The notes under the pieces: model-generated
The model's database searches: none
Told to the model about the DNA's origin: nothing
Seen by the model: the letters and a program-made list of their open reading frames with translations, nothing else
Assembly: GCA_902547315.1 (NCBI GenBank)
Contig: CACCND010000003.1
Coordinates: 62,001 to 126,000 of the forward strand
Reading direction: 5' to 3'
DNA from: an uncultured Pelagibacteraceae bacterium
Lineage (GTDB): Bacteria > Pseudomonadota > Alphaproteobacteria > Pelagibacterales > AG-422-B15
DNA length: 64,000 nucleotides
Made by a program: the position numbers and the translations under genes
Part shown: positions 15,329 to 24,805 of the stretch, in pieces
Numbering within the stretch: the stretch's first letter is position 1
How the letters are laid out: every line of letters begins with the position of its first letter

Positions 15329-16065
15329 ACAGGTATAAAATAAAAATTGAGTATGATGGTACCCCGTTTGTCGGATGGCAAAGACAAGAAAATGGACAAT
15401 CAGTTCAAGGGTGTATTGAAAAAGCAATAAGTAATATATTTGAGGAAAACATAACTATTTTTGGGGCTGGTAGAACAGATGCAGGTGTTCACGCAATGGG
15501 GCAGGTCGCTCATTTTGATGTTACAGACAAATTACTTGAACCATATGTGATTAAGAACGCATTAAACGATCACTTGAGGCCATTTCCTATTTCCATATTG
15601 GAAGTAGAGAAAGCACATAATGATTTTCATGCAAGATTTGATGCAACTCAGAGAAAATACCTTTATAGAATAGTAAACAGAAAGTCACCACTCACTATTG
15701 AGAAGGGAAGAGCTTGGCAAGTACATAAAGATATTGATGTTGATTTGATGAAGGAATGCATTCCTTCAATTGAGGGTCAGCATGACTTTACAACATTCCG
15801 TTCGGTCCATTGTCAATCTGATAGTCCAATAAAAACTTTAGACAGCCTAAAAATTAGTCAATCAGAAGAAAATATCTATTTTGGTTTCACTGCAAAATCA
15901 TTTCTGCATCACCAGGTTAGATCCATTGTTGGTAGTCTTAAATTAGTTGGGGAAAATAGTTGGTCACTTGGCGACTTTGAAAAAGCGTTTAATTCAAAAG
16001 ATCGATCTAAATGTGGAGCACTTGCTCCTCCTGAGGGATTATATTTTATGGAGGTTAAATACTAA
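15325..16065 (+). CDS. truA: tRNA pseudouridine(38-40) synthase TruA
   Basis: 246 residues. Catalytic Asp52 in GRTDAGVHA, the N-terminal YDGTPFVGWQRQ and the FLHHQVRSIVG motif near residue 193 identify TruA, which modifies the anticodon arm of many tRNAs. Last gene of def-fmt-truA, a common alphaproteobacterial order (dapE often follows, but here lies at 20-21 kb on the other strand). The stop codon abuts that of the transglutaminase gene. Confidence 0.97.
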   Translation: MNRYKIKIEYDGTPFVGWQRQENGQSVQGCIEKAISNIFEENITIFGAGRTDAGVHAMGQVAHFDVTDKLLEPYVIKNALNDHLRPFPISILEVEKAHNDFHARFDATQRKYLYRIVNRKSPLTIEKGRAWQVHKDIDVDLMKECIPSIEGQHDFTTFRSVHCQSDSPIKTLDSLKISQSEENIYFGFTAKSFLHHQVRSIVGSLKLVGENSWSLGDFEKAFNSKDRSKCGALAPPEGLYFMEVKY

Positions 16066-16887
16066 TTATTGTGAGCAGTTTTCAATTGTTTGAACATCTA
16101 TATCTAATTTTTCTACGGTGTTACCATAAAAGATCCCTCTGATTGGTGCCGCATAACTTGCATCTAAGCCGCATGAAACTCGAATATATCTCTCATCAGG
16201 ACAACATTGATTTGTAGGATCAAAGCCAACCCAACCAAGTTGATCTATATAAAGTTCAGCCCATGCGTGTGTAGCTTGAAATTCAGAATCATTTCTATTT
16301 TTATGCATGTAGCCATTTACATATCTTGAAGGAATGCCCAAGTATCTAGCGGCGGAAATCATTATATGTGCTTGATCTTGGCAAACACCCTTCTCTTGAT
16401 CTATTGACATAGCTGCAGTTGTGTTTGTATTAGTGGTATACGGTTCATATTTAATTTTTTTTGCAATTAAGAGCATTAAATCATGAGCAATAGTTACAGT
16501 GTCTTCATTTGAGCTATTTTTTGAGGCAATAGAAGCTAGCTCTTTTATTTTATCATTTGGTAGTGTTAAAATTGTACTTCTTAAATAGACATATGGATCG
16601 ATTTTATCATTTAGACTTTCATACAACCCATTTGTGTCAATTGTTTCAACTTCTCCTTTAACTACAAATTTAATTTCCTTTTCTGATGGCTCACCTTTGA
16701 AGTTAATTATATTATTTCCCTCTCCATCTCTAAATATTTCACCACCAGATTTGTTATTTCTTTTTACAGTCCAATTCAATATTTTAAGACCATTGTATGG
16801 TGATGGAGTCAACTTTGTTGTTTGAATTAACCCTAATAGGTTATCATCATATTCATAATTTGTTGTATGATTGATTGTAAGTAACAT
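16066..16887 (-). CDS. Transglutaminase-like cysteine peptidase family protein
   Basis: 273 residues. An N-terminal beta-rich domain (1-90, HTTNYEYDDNLLGLIQTTKLTP) is followed by a transglutaminase core with the triad Cys169 (GVCQDQAH), His207 (THAWAEL) and Asp223 (FDPTN). No signal peptide. This protein, the alpha-E protein and the circularly permuted ATP-grasp protein next to it form a conserved trio. Comparative genomics has proposed that such cassettes make and cleave peptide or amide bonds on proteins or small molecules. Substrate unknown. Third in the operon, 3 nt after the alpha-E gene. Confidence 0.9.
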   Translation of the reverse strand: MLLTINHTTNYEYDDNLLGLIQTTKLTPSPYNGLKILNWTVKRNNKSGGEIFRDGEGNNIINFKGEPSEKEIKFVVKGEVETIDTNGLYESLNDKIDPYVYLRSTILTLPNDKIKELASIASKNSSNEDTVTIAHDLMLLIAKKIKYEPYTTNTNTTAAMSIDQEKGVCQDQAHIMISAARYLGIPSRYVNGYMHKNRNDSEFQATHAWAELYIDQLGWVGFDPTNQCCPDERYIRVSCGLDASYAAPIRGIFYGNTVEKLDIDVQTIENCSQ

Positions 16888-16890
16888 AAT

Positions 16891-17826
16891 CTACCTAAAA
16901 AAATGATTTTGAATTTGATTGTCTAAGAAAGATATCTTCGATACAAAATTGGTCACATACTCATGTAAACCGTATTCAATAATTGACTCGACAGTTTCGT
17001 CTTTTACAGAATTATGAACTGATTTAAGGCCAGAGTAAATATCACTGATTTTATCAGGACTGCATTTCAAACAATTAAGATGATAAACAATATTATTTAT
17101 ACAAAAACTTAAAGAACGTGAACAATCATTATTAAGTATAAAAAAATGAGCAATTTTTGTTGAGGTCACGTCTCCATCATAAGCCCATCTAAAAGCGCGA
17201 AATGAAGATAGTGATCGTAAAAGTATAATCCATTGTAAATTATCAAGATTTCCCCCTATATAATCAGCAGTGGGAAGTAGTACAAAATATTTTACATCAA
17301 GCAATCTTGCAGAATTATCTGCTCGTTCAATGAATGTGCCAAGAAATATAAAATGATATCCATCATTTCGTAATAATGAGTTTGCTGATCCTCGAAACAT
17401 ATTTACTTGTTGAATAGTCCATTCAGTAAAGTTTGGTAGATCAGCACGAGTAAATTTTTTATTTTTTAGCTCCAATATCTCTTTGTATGACTTATTAATT
17501 GCAACCCATGCCTCAGGGGTGAATGCAGTCCGCACTAATAGGGCATTATTTCTAGCTTTGGATATACAGCTGTACACAGAGGAAGGATTTTCTTCGTCAA
17601 AAAAAATGTAATCCTCAACATTTTCCTGATTTATTTCATTATATTTAGCAAAGTAACCTTGAGCAGCACCCGCAGCTGATAATACCGAGTCCCATTCATT
17701 ATGGTAGCCTTTAGGGTTAGGAAACAAGGACATCCTATAACCCACATCAAGAAGGCGTGCCATAGTTTCTGCTCTTTCCATATATCTACTAATCCAGTAA
17801 AGATTCTCTGCTGTTCTGCTTAGCAT
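16891..17826 (-). CDS. Alpha-E domain protein (DUF403)
   Basis: 311 residues, all-helical by composition, with the family's opening MLSRTAENLYWISRYMERAETMARLLDVGYR and the repeated FIERADNSARLLDVKYF (about 162-178). Arg and Glu residues in these two related motifs are thought to line an active or binding groove. Alpha-E proteins occur almost only beside circularly permuted ATP-grasp proteins, and a helper role in the ligation is presumed. Sits between that gene (1-nt gap) and the transglutaminase. Confidence 0.92.
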   Translation of the reverse strand: MLSRTAENLYWISRYMERAETMARLLDVGYRMSLFPNPKGYHNEWDSVLSAAGAAQGYFAKYNEINQENVEDYIFFDEENPSSVYSCISKARNNALLVRTAFTPEAWVAINKSYKEILELKNKKFTRADLPNFTEWTIQQVNMFRGSANSLLRNDGYHFIFLGTFIERADNSARLLDVKYFVLLPTADYIGGNLDNLQWIILLRSLSSFRAFRWAYDGDVTSTKIAHFFILNNDCSRSLSFCINNIVYHLNCLKCSPDKISDIYSGLKSVHNSVKDETVESIIEYGLHEYVTNFVSKISFLDNQIQNHFFR

Positions 17827-17827
17827 C

Positions 17828-19240
17828 TTAATCTGCGAGGACCCAAGTGTCCTTTACTCCTCCCCCTTGTGATGAATTTACTACATACGATCCTTTATTT
17901 AATGCAACTCTTGTTAATCCCCCTGGGCATAATTGTACTTTTTCTCCAACAAGACAGAATGGACGTAAATCAACTCTTCTTCCAGATACTTCATTATCTA
18001 TTAATGTTGGTGAGGATGATAAGTCTAATGTTGGTTGAGCAATATATCCTTGAGGGTTACTTTTCAGTTTAGTAGAGAACTCTGAAATTTGATCTTTAGT
18101 TGATTTAGGTCCAATTAACATTCCATAACCACCTGAACCATCAACCTCTTTCACTACAAGTTTTTCAATATTTTCTAATACATAAGTTAATTCGTCATCT
18201 CTTTCACATCTCCATGTTTCAACATTATCTAGAATAGGTGTTTCACCAAGGTAAAATTTTATCATTTCAGGGACAAATATATAAATAGCTTTGTCATCTG
18301 CGATACCAGCGCCAGGAGCTGAGCATATATTCACACCACCTGTTTTATAAACTTGAGTGATCCCCGGGACACCAATGACTGAGTCCGGGTTATAACAAAG
18401 AGGATCTAAAAATTCGTCATCAATTCTTCGATATACAACATCTATTTTTTTTGGTCCATCAACTGTCTTCATATAGAGCAAATCATTTTCAACAAAAAGA
18501 TCTTGTGACTCCACCATTTCAATACCCATTTGGTCGGATAAAAAAGTATGTTCGTAATATGCACTATTTAAATGGCCTGGAGTTAATAAGACAACTGTTG
18601 GTATACTGCTGTCACATTTTTTTGGGGCAAGACTCATTAGCGTCTGCAGTAATCTAGTAGGATAGTCATCAACTCGTAAAACACGATTCGTATGAAATAA
18701 ATCAGGAAACATTTTCATCATGATTTCTCTATTTTCCAACATGTATGAAACACCAGATGGTGTCCGACAGTTGTCTTCTAAAACATAAAACTCATCTTTT
18801 CCTGTTCTGACTAAGTCAACACCAATTATTGGACTATAAATCTTTCTTGGAGGTGAAAAGTTGATCATAGACTGATCATATGACGATTTTTTATAAACAA
18901 TTTCTTTTGGAACAATCCCCGCTTTAAAAATTTCACCGCTATTATAAATATCGTGAAGAAAAGAATTTAGAGCTTTCGCTCTTTGTAAAACACCTTTTTC
19001 TATCTTTACCCATTCGTAGTTTGTAAGAATTCTTGGAATTAGGTCAAAAGGGATGATACGTTCAGTCATATCATCATCTTTGACCGAAAAAGTAATACCA
19101 ATTCTTTTAAAATGAGACTCAGCTTCAAAATTCTTTTGGCTAATGACCGTGGATGACATGGTTCTCAACCATGAGTTAACTTGGAGGTAATGCTTTCTTA
19201 TTTGAGCATCATCGCTATACATCTCATCAAACATGGCCAC
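17828..19240 (-). CDS. Circularly permuted ATP-grasp type 2 protein
   Basis: 470 residues with the sequence plan of this family (DUF404/DUF407): FDEMY near the N-terminus, PFDLIPRILTNYEW (74-87), GVDLVRTGKDEFYVLEDNCRTPSG, VLLTPGHLNSAYYEHTFL, and KEVDGSGGYGMLIGP in the permuted ATP-grasp core. ATP-grasp enzymes join a carboxylate to an amine through an acyl phosphate, so this is the probable ligase of the cassette. Start is GTG at 19240, or the ATG two codons later (19234). First gene of the three-gene operon. Confidence 0.92.
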   Translation of the reverse strand: MAMFDEMYSDDAQIRKHYLQVNSWLRTMSSTVISQKNFEAESHFKRIGITFSVKDDDMTERIIPFDLIPRILTNYEWVKIEKGVLQRAKALNSFLHDIYNSGEIFKAGIVPKEIVYKKSSYDQSMINFSPPRKIYSPIIGVDLVRTGKDEFYVLEDNCRTPSGVSYMLENREIMMKMFPDLFHTNRVLRVDDYPTRLLQTLMSLAPKKCDSSIPTVVLLTPGHLNSAYYEHTFLSDQMGIEMVESQDLFVENDLLYMKTVDGPKKIDVVYRRIDDEFLDPLCYNPDSVIGVPGITQVYKTGGVNICSAPGAGIADDKAIYIFVPEMIKFYLGETPILDNVETWRCERDDELTYVLENIEKLVVKEVDGSGGYGMLIGPKSTKDQISEFSTKLKSNPQGYIAQPTLDLSSSPTLIDNEVSGRRVDLRPFCLVGEKVQLCPGGLTRVALNKGSYVVNSSQGGGVKDTWVLAD

Positions 19241-19338
19241 ATACTAATCAAATAGTTATCAATATTAATTTTATGCCTTTGCCAAATTGACATGTTATTC
19301 CTCTCCCGAACACAGCAAATAATCTGTAAACCAAGGCT

Positions 19339-19440
19339 ATGAAAAAAATTATTGAACAGTCATTTAATTATTTTCTTAGGGCTTTCCCAGTAATCTTGAC
19401 TGTTTACTTCGTTTTTCAAATAGCTGGAGCAATTATTTAG
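19339..19440 (+). CDS. Possible 33-residue single-helix membrane peptide
   Basis: An ATG at 19339 opens a 33-residue frame with a basic N-terminus (MKKIIEQ) and one clear hydrophobic helix (AFPVILTVYFVFQIAGAII), ending at TAG. Topology is that of small inner-membrane peptides. A weak AAGG precedes the start. Only length, topology and position between two divergent genes support it, so it may be chance. Confidence 0.35.
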   Translation: MKKIIEQSFNYFLRAFPVILTVYFVFQIAGAII

Positions 19441-19449
19441 GTATATATT

Positions 19450-19536
19450 ATGTTTGGAACCAGATGGAATTTTAATCCTCCCCCCCTTAAATTGGATATA
19501 GCTTTGACCATCATGCTTATGTTGCTAGTAGTATAA
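19450..19536 (+). CDS. Possible 28-residue hydrophobic peptide
   Basis: ATG at 19450, 9 nt after the previous mini-ORF, encodes a 28-residue peptide with a polar, Pro-rich N-terminal part (WNFNPPPLKLD) and a hydrophobic end (IALTIMLMLLVV). The stop codon lies inside a TATAAT sequence that may be the promoter of the next gene, which argues against it. Very tentative. Confidence 0.22.
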   Translation: MFGTRWNFNPPPLKLDIALTIMLMLLVV

Positions 19537-19563
19537 TACCTAAATAAGTCGATTATCGCTTAG

Positions 19564-19983
19564 ATGAGATCAAAAAGACTAACAATTACAGATAAATATA
19601 TTGATCAAAATGGTCACGTTGGAGAAGCCGGATATTTATCCATTGCAATTGACGCTCTCTGGGACTTTAACGAGAAAATAGGCCTATCAAAAAAATACTT
19701 AGAATTATCGTGCGCTCCTGTTACATTTTCAACCAAGATTGATTACCAAAAAGAAGTTTTCGAAAAAGAGGAAATAGAGTTCATTTTGGAAAATATTGGT
19801 CAGCCTGAAGATGATAGGAGATGGGTTCGGCAAATACGTCTTTTAAAAAATACAGGTGAATTAGCTGTTAAAATTGTTGCCCAAGGGGCTTGGTTCGATT
19901 TAGAAAAAAGGAAGATTATGTCTCCACCAGATGAATTAAAAAACCTTTTTATAAAATTTATAGGCGATCCGATAAGTACCTAA
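19564..19983 (+). CDS. Hotdog-fold acyl-CoA thioesterase (4HBT type)
   Basis: 139 residues. The motif DQNGHVGEAGYLSIAIDALWDF (14-35) matches the DxNGHVN motif of 4-hydroxybenzoyl-CoA-type thioesterases, including the catalytic-helix region, and the following strands (PVTFSTKIDYQKEV) fit the hotdog fold. It hydrolyses acyl-CoA thioesters; chain length is unknown. A TATAAT lies 26 nt before the ATG. Converges on dapE, with 1 nt between stops. Confidence 0.82.
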   Translation: MRSKRLTITDKYIDQNGHVGEAGYLSIAIDALWDFNEKIGLSKKYLELSCAPVTFSTKIDYQKEVFEKEEIEFILENIGQPEDDRRWVRQIRLLKNTGELAVKIVAQGAWFDLEKRKIMSPPDELKNLFIKFIGDPIST

Positions 19984-19984
19984 T

Positions 19985-21130
19985 TCATTTAAAATATTTA
20001 TTTAATATAAGTAGATAAATATCTTTAAGTTTGTTGATGTCTTCAGTTTTTACATTCTCATCAATTTGGTGTGCAGTCTCTCCGATAAGTCCAAATTCAG
20101 CTACTTCACAGTAGTCTTTGAAGAATCTTGCATCTGACGTCCCACCTGTTGTTGTGAGAGATGAATTCATACCTGTAATCTCATCAACTGAACTTTTGAC
20201 AATTGCTGTAAATTTACCTTTTTTTGTTAAAAATGGCTCTGCTGAATTATTAAAAGTGACGTCAACTTTATATTCACTATTATCAATATTTTTTGAAATT
20301 ACTTCGTTAATCATTGATTGGAGGCTTTCTTTCGTGTGATTAATGTTGTAACGAATATTAAATGTTCCTGTCGAGCTTTGTGGAACTATATTAGTTGCAC
20401 CTTCGCTTGATGCAATTTTAACAATTTCCATGTTTGAAGGTGGAAAGTCTTCTGTACCTTTATCAAGCTCAAAATTACATAATGTATTGAGTATTGATGT
20501 TAGTGGATTTATTGGGTTAAGTGTCCACTCAGGATATGCGACATGACCTTGTTTCCCAGAAACTTTAATTGTCGTAGTCATGCTGCCTCTTCTTCCAATT
20601 TTAATCATTTCACCTAAATTATTAGGGCATGTTGGTTCACCTACTAAGCAACTATCTATCTTCTCACCATTTTTATAAATTTCTTCAAGCACTTTTCTTG
20701 TTCCATTGATTGCAGGACCTTCTTCATCATTTGTAATCAAGAGACTTATCGTACCTCTGATTTCATTTTTTTCTAAGTATTCCCTAACTGCTGAAACAAA
20801 TGCAGCTATAGCAGATTTCATATCGCTCGCACCACGGCCATATAACTTTCCATTTTTTTCAGTGGCTTCAAATGGATTTGAACTCCAAGCATTTTCATCA
20901 CCAACAGGAACAACATCAGTATGACCACCAAAACATAAATGTGGTGCACCACTCCCAATCTTTGCAAATAAATTGTCTACATCCGGGGTATCTTTATCAC
21001 TGAATAAATATCGATTGCACGTAAACCCCATTTCAGTAAGTTTCTTTTGGAGCAAGTCTAAGACACCTTCATTATTCGGTGTAACACTCGGACAAGAAAT
21101 GAGTGATTTTGTTAGTTCAACGACGTCCAT
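19985..21130 (-). CDS. dapE: Succinyl-diaminopimelate desuccinylase
   Basis: 381 residues, normal length, M20 di-zinc peptidase family. Metal ligands and catalytic residues are visible: His70 and Asp72 (GGHTDVVP), Asp103 (GASDMKSA), Glu136 and Glu137 (NDEEGPA), and a C-terminal His (ETAHQIDEN). It makes LL-diaminopimelate for lysine and peptidoglycan. Lies 3 nt after dapD, so consecutive steps of the succinylase branch are together. Confidence 0.96.
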   Translation of the reverse strand: MDVVELTKSLISCPSVTPNNEGVLDLLQKKLTEMGFTCNRYLFSDKDTPDVDNLFAKIGSGAPHLCFGGHTDVVPVGDENAWSSNPFEATEKNGKLYGRGASDMKSAIAAFVSAVREYLEKNEIRGTISLLITNDEEGPAINGTRKVLEEIYKNGEKIDSCLVGEPTCPNNLGEMIKIGRRGSMTTTIKVSGKQGHVAYPEWTLNPINPLTSILNTLCNFELDKGTEDFPPSNMEIVKIASSEGATNIVPQSSTGTFNIRYNINHTKESLQSMINEVISKNIDNSEYKVDVTFNNSAEPFLTKKGKFTAIVKSSVDEITGMNSSLTTTGGTSDARFFKDYCEVAEFGLIGETAHQIDENVKTEDINKLKDIYLLILNKYFK

Positions 21131-21133
21131 ACT

Positions 21134-21958
21134 TTACTCTCTAAGTAAATCGTTAATGGAAGTTTTCTTTCTTGTGTTTTCGTCAACTGTTTTAACGATT
21201 ACAACACAATATAAACTTGGCTTCTTAGAGTCTTCATTAGGAAGGCTTCCTGGGACTACTACTGAGTAAGCGGGCACTTCACCGTAACTAATTTCCCCTG
21301 TAGACCTGTTCACAATTTTTGTTGATGCCCCTAAATATACTCCCATTGAAAGAACCGAACCTTCTCTAACAATTACACCCTCGGCAACTTCAGCTCTCGC
21401 ACCAACAAAACAATTATCTTCAATTATTACTGGGTTTGCTTGTAGCGGTTCTAAAACACCACCAATTCCTACACCGCCTGATAAGTGACAGTTTTTTCCA
21501 ATCTGAGCACATGATCCAACAGTTGCCCACGTGTCAACCATTGTGCCTTCATCAATATAAGCACCAATATTTACAAAAGATGGCATCAACACCACACCTT
21601 TACCTATGAATGATCCTTCGCGAACTGTACCATTTGGAACATGTCGGTAGCCAGCTTCTTTCCATTGATCTTCACTCCAATCAACAGTTTTACCTTTAAC
21701 CTTGTCATACCAAGAGGTATAAGGTCCTTTTAAAATTTTATTATCATTTATTCGGAATGATATAAGAACGGCTTTTTTTAACCACTGATTAACAATCCAA
21801 TCAGTGCCATTCTTTTCTGCAATTCTAAATTGTCCATCATCAAGTTTTTTTATAACTTCATTAACAGCATCAGCGATGTCTGTATCGTTAGGACTAATAT
21901 TAGTAATATTTTCCCAAGCACTTTCAATTTTATTTTTTAAGTCTGTATTATCACTCAT
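21134..21958 (-). CDS. dapD: 2,3,4,5-tetrahydropyridine-2,6-dicarboxylate N-succinyltransferase
   Basis: 274 residues. An N-terminal helical domain precedes a left-handed beta-helix of hexapeptide repeats (about 105-230, e.g. [40 protein letters not shown] split over the coils), with the family motif EGxxVxxGxxLxMG. It transfers succinyl from succinyl-CoA in lysine/DAP synthesis. Overlaps argB by 4 nt and precedes dapE by 3 nt. Confidence 0.96.
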   Translation of the reverse strand: MSDNTDLKNKIESAWENITNISPNDTDIADAVNEVIKKLDDGQFRIAEKNGTDWIVNQWLKKAVLISFRINDNKILKGPYTSWYDKVKGKTVDWSEDQWKEAGYRHVPNGTVREGSFIGKGVVLMPSFVNIGAYIDEGTMVDTWATVGSCAQIGKNCHLSGGVGIGGVLEPLQANPVIIEDNCFVGARAEVAEGVIVREGSVLSMGVYLGASTKIVNRSTGEISYGEVPAYSVVVPGSLPNEDSKKPSLYCVVIVKTVDENTRKKTSINDLLRE

Positions 21959-22842
21959 TTCTTTATCAGTGTTCCCGCACCTATTGTGGTTAAAAGCTCC
22001 ATAACCACTGCATTTTGTTTACGACCATCGATTAAAGCTACTCCTTTTGCCCCATTTTTAAGAGTATTGAAACACGCCTTAATTTTGGGAATCATACCAC
22101 TTTTTATAGTGCCTTTTTTTATGTATTGAAATGCTTTTTTACGATCCAGCTCGGTAATTAATTTTTTGTTATTATCCATTACCCCTTCTACATCTGTCAA
22201 AAGCAGAAGCCTTTCGGCTTTGACTGTCTCCGCGATAAACGCAGCCGCAGTATCAGCATTAATATTAAGCGTATTTTTATTTGAATCATATCCCAATGGT
22301 GCAATCACAGGTATTTTATTTTTACCCAGGGCTGCTTGAATTAATGATTTATTAATTTTTTTGGGCTCTCCAACAAAGCCAATATTCCCATTCATAGCTA
22401 TTTTTGCATTGATGATTTTTTGTCTTATTCCATCAAAACGTTTCGTTTTACCACCATATTTTGTAATTTCATTTGAAATAAGTTTATTGAGATCATTAGC
22501 TAGAACTGTCTTCACAACACTTAAAATCTGTTTTGTTGTAACCCTTAAACCTTGGTATTCTTCATTCTTAATTCTTTTCTTTCTCAATTGATTTTCGATT
22601 TGTGGCCCTCCACCATGAACAATAATAACTTTCATTCCCAGTTGGTTCAGAAGAGCAATATTTTTTGCAAAAGATTTTACTAAATGAGGTTTTGTAAGAG
22701 CATAACCTCCGTATTTAATAACAATAATTTGATTTTTATATCTTTTTATAAATTGATCTGTGCTGTTGAAATATTTTTTCCCTGATGGCCAATATTTCTG
22801 TAAAAGCCTAGAGCTTTCACTCACATTATTTTTTATAGACAT
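21955..22842 (-). CDS. argB: Acetylglutamate kinase
   Basis: 295 residues, amino acid kinase fold. [10 protein letters not shown] (nucleotide loop), [14 protein letters not shown] and the [29 protein letters not shown] segment are the family signatures. It phosphorylates N-acetylglutamate in arginine synthesis. The C-terminal [23 protein letters not shown] is typical of arginine-sensitive forms. It follows yidC by 1 nt, so arginine, lysine and membrane-insertion genes share a transcript. The small GTPase gene often found between yidC and argB in alphaproteobacteria is absent. Confidence 0.96.
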   Translation of the reverse strand: MSIKNNVSESSRLLQKYWPSGKKYFNSTDQFIKRYKNQIIVIKYGGYALTKPHLVKSFAKNIALLNQLGMKVIIVHGGGPQIENQLRKKRIKNEEYQGLRVTTKQILSVVKTVLANDLNKLISNEITKYGGKTKRFDGIRQKIINAKIAMNGNIGFVGEPKKINKSLIQAALGKNKIPVIAPLGYDSNKNTLNINADTAAAFIAETVKAERLLLLTDVEGVMDNNKKLITELDRKKAFQYIKKGTIKSGMIPKIKACFNTLKNGAKGVALIDGRKQNAVVMELLTTIGAGTLIKK

Positions 22843-22843
22843 T

Positions 22844-24565
22844 TTAATTTGTTTTGACCGTGGTTCTTTTATTGATAATCCACTGCTGAATAATTGAGAG
22901 CACGTTATTTGTTGTCCAATAAATTACAAGACCAGCAGCAAATTGTGCTAATAGAATTGTTATAAAGAGCGGAAAGAACATGAATATTCTTGCTTGTATT
23001 GGATCGGGAGGAGCTGGGTTGAGTTTTTGTTGTATATACATGGTTAAGCCCATCAACACTGGCCAAATCCCTATAATCATAAATGATGGCGGATCCCACG
23101 GAATGAGACCAAAAAGATTAAAAATAGTCGTTGGATCCTTTGCAGCAAGGTCTTGAATCCATCCATAAAAAGGGGCATGTCTCATTTCAATTGAAACAAA
23201 TAACATTTTATAAATCGCAAAGAAAAATGGAATTTGAATAAGTATTGGCAAACATCCTGAAATTGGGTTTACTTTTTCCTTTTTGTACAAAGCCATTAGT
23301 GCTTGTTGCTGCTGCGCTCTATCATCTTTGTGAAGCTCTTTAATTCTTGTCATTTCAGGTTGAAGCATTTTCATCTTAGCCATGGAGATGAATGACCAGT
23401 TAGCAAGAGGAAAGAAAACAATTCTTGTAATAACTGTTAATATAATGATCGCTAAACCAAAGTTTCCTGATAATTCAGAGAAGAAGTAAATTACATTGAA
23501 TAAAGGTTTTGTGAGAAAATAGAACCAGCCCCAGTCAATCGCTAAATCAAAATTATAAATCCCATAATCTTCTTGATATCGATCAATGAGTTTAGCTTCT
23601 TTAGCACCAATAAATATTTGACTCTCAACAATGTGATCGCCGCCAGCTGCAACTTTTGTTGCATTTAGAGATCTATAGTAAGCAATGTACCCGTTATCAT
23701 AAGTATAAATAGCTTTGAATGATTTATTCTGATCTGGAATGAGTGCAGCTAACCAGTATTTATCTGTAATGCCTACCCAACCATTATCACTTTCAAAGTT
23801 TAGTGTTTCTTCATCATCTTTTAGGTCGTCATAATCTATTAATTCAAGTTTTTCTTGTAAGACACCTAGCAGCCCTTCATGAAGAATAAACATGCCAGAC
23901 AAAGAAGGCGCCTGCTTTCTTGTTACCTTACTTGCGTTATTTATAATAATTTCTTCAATTGAATTATTTTTAACTTTTTGTGTAATATCAAATAAATAGT
24001 CTTCATCTAATCCAATTGTAGTTACAAATGTCTGGCCAGTTGTATTGCTCCATTCAAATTCAACTTCATTGTTCGATGTAAGAGTAGCGTTATTATTAGA
24101 CACTTTCCATATAGACTCAGCATTTGGTGTTTCAAAATTAGCGTCTTGATTTTTTATCCATCCAAATGTTACTTCATAGCCGTCATAAGTATCAATTGGT
24201 TGTAAAACTCTAATTTTTTCTGAAAACTCCTCTTGAGTTTCATTATATTTTTTGAGAACGATGTCATCGATTCTTAGACCTTTAAGATTAATTGACCCAA
24301 CAATGCTGTTCGTTTCAATTTTTACTCTTTTATCGGCACTCAGCGCCTCGTCTAAACCAATGTTATCATTTTCGGTAATACCTAGAGATCTCTCAATTTC
24401 ATCGATGGCTTCCATATCAAGTTCATTTGAGTTCACCTCTGACACGTCACCACTTTCTATTTCTCCATTAAGCATTTCTTGCTCAGGTGCTTCAAAGAAA
24501 AAACTCCAAATAAATAGAACGCCTACTGAGAGTATTATTGCAAGTATTAGATTTCTACTTTCCAT
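22844..24565 (-). CDS. yidC: Membrane protein insertase YidC
   Basis: 573 residues, normal for a Gram-negative YidC. An N-terminal anchor (about 5-25, LILAIILSVGVLFIWSFFF) leads to a large periplasmic beta domain (30-340), then the conserved five-helix insertase core (about 350-560) with the cytoplasmic hairpin MLQPEMTRIKELHKDDRAQQ. It inserts inner-membrane proteins alone or with SecYEG. Follows yidD by 3 nt. Confidence 0.97.
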   Translation of the reverse strand: MESRNLILAIILSVGVLFIWSFFFEAPEQEMLNGEIESGDVSEVNSNELDMEAIDEIERSLGITENDNIGLDEALSADKRVKIETNSIVGSINLKGLRIDDIVLKKYNETQEEFSEKIRVLQPIDTYDGYEVTFGWIKNQDANFETPNAESIWKVSNNNATLTSNNEVEFEWSNTTGQTFVTTIGLDEDYLFDITQKVKNNSIEEIIINNASKVTRKQAPSLSGMFILHEGLLGVLQEKLELIDYDDLKDDEETLNFESDNGWVGITDKYWLAALIPDQNKSFKAIYTYDNGYIAYYRSLNATKVAAGGDHIVESQIFIGAKEAKLIDRYQEDYGIYNFDLAIDWGWFYFLTKPLFNVIYFFSELSGNFGLAIIILTVITRIVFFPLANWSFISMAKMKMLQPEMTRIKELHKDDRAQQQQALMALYKKEKVNPISGCLPILIQIPFFFAIYKMLFVSIEMRHAPFYGWIQDLAAKDPTTIFNLFGLIPWDPPSFMIIGIWPVLMGLTMYIQQKLNPAPPDPIQARIFMFFPLFITILLAQFAAGLVIYWTTNNVLSIIQQWIINKRTTVKTN

Positions 24566-24568
24566 AGT

Positions 24569-24802
24569 TTACTTCTTCTCTCTTGGAACAGGATCATACC
24601 CTTCTGAACCACCTAAAAGCTTTATTGGATGACATTTTGTTACTCTCTTAATACCTAAATATATTCCCTTCATTAAACCGTGCTCTTCAATTGCCTCTTT
24701 TGCATACTCAGAGCATGTTGGCATAAAACGACATGATGAGGGGTAATAAGGAGAAATTAATCTTTGATATAATACTATTAGAATTATTAATATTGATTTC
24801 AT
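24569..24802 (-). CDS. yidD: Membrane protein insertion efficiency factor YidD
   Basis: 77 residues: an amphipathic N-terminal helix and the family motif [20 protein letters not shown], with the conserved cysteines, and CHP near the C-terminus. It assists YidC-dependent insertion. Position between rnpA (3 nt) and yidC (3 nt) is the standard one. Confidence 0.96.
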   Translation of the reverse strand: MKSILIILIVLYQRLISPYYPSSCRFMPTCSEYAKEAIEEHGLMKGIYLGIKRVTKCHPIKLLGGSEGYDPVPREKK

Positions 24803-24805
24803 TTG

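Larger units (their letters stand above)
19241..19563. other. 323-nt intergenic region with two mini-ORF candidates and a -10 box
   Basis: The only gene-free stretch over 300 nt. It holds two very short plus-strand frames with hydrophobic products (listed separately), a TATAAT at 19532-19537 about 26 nt before the thioesterase ATG, and a run of C at 19480-19486. I see no RNA gene or strong terminator hairpin in it. The ATP-grasp operon starts leftward from its left end and the thioesterase rightward from its right end. Confidence 0.6.

Noticed and set aside
24252-24632. 126-codon plus-strand ORF opposite yidC
   Set aside because: Antisense shadow of a clear yidC/yidD reading. No family features.
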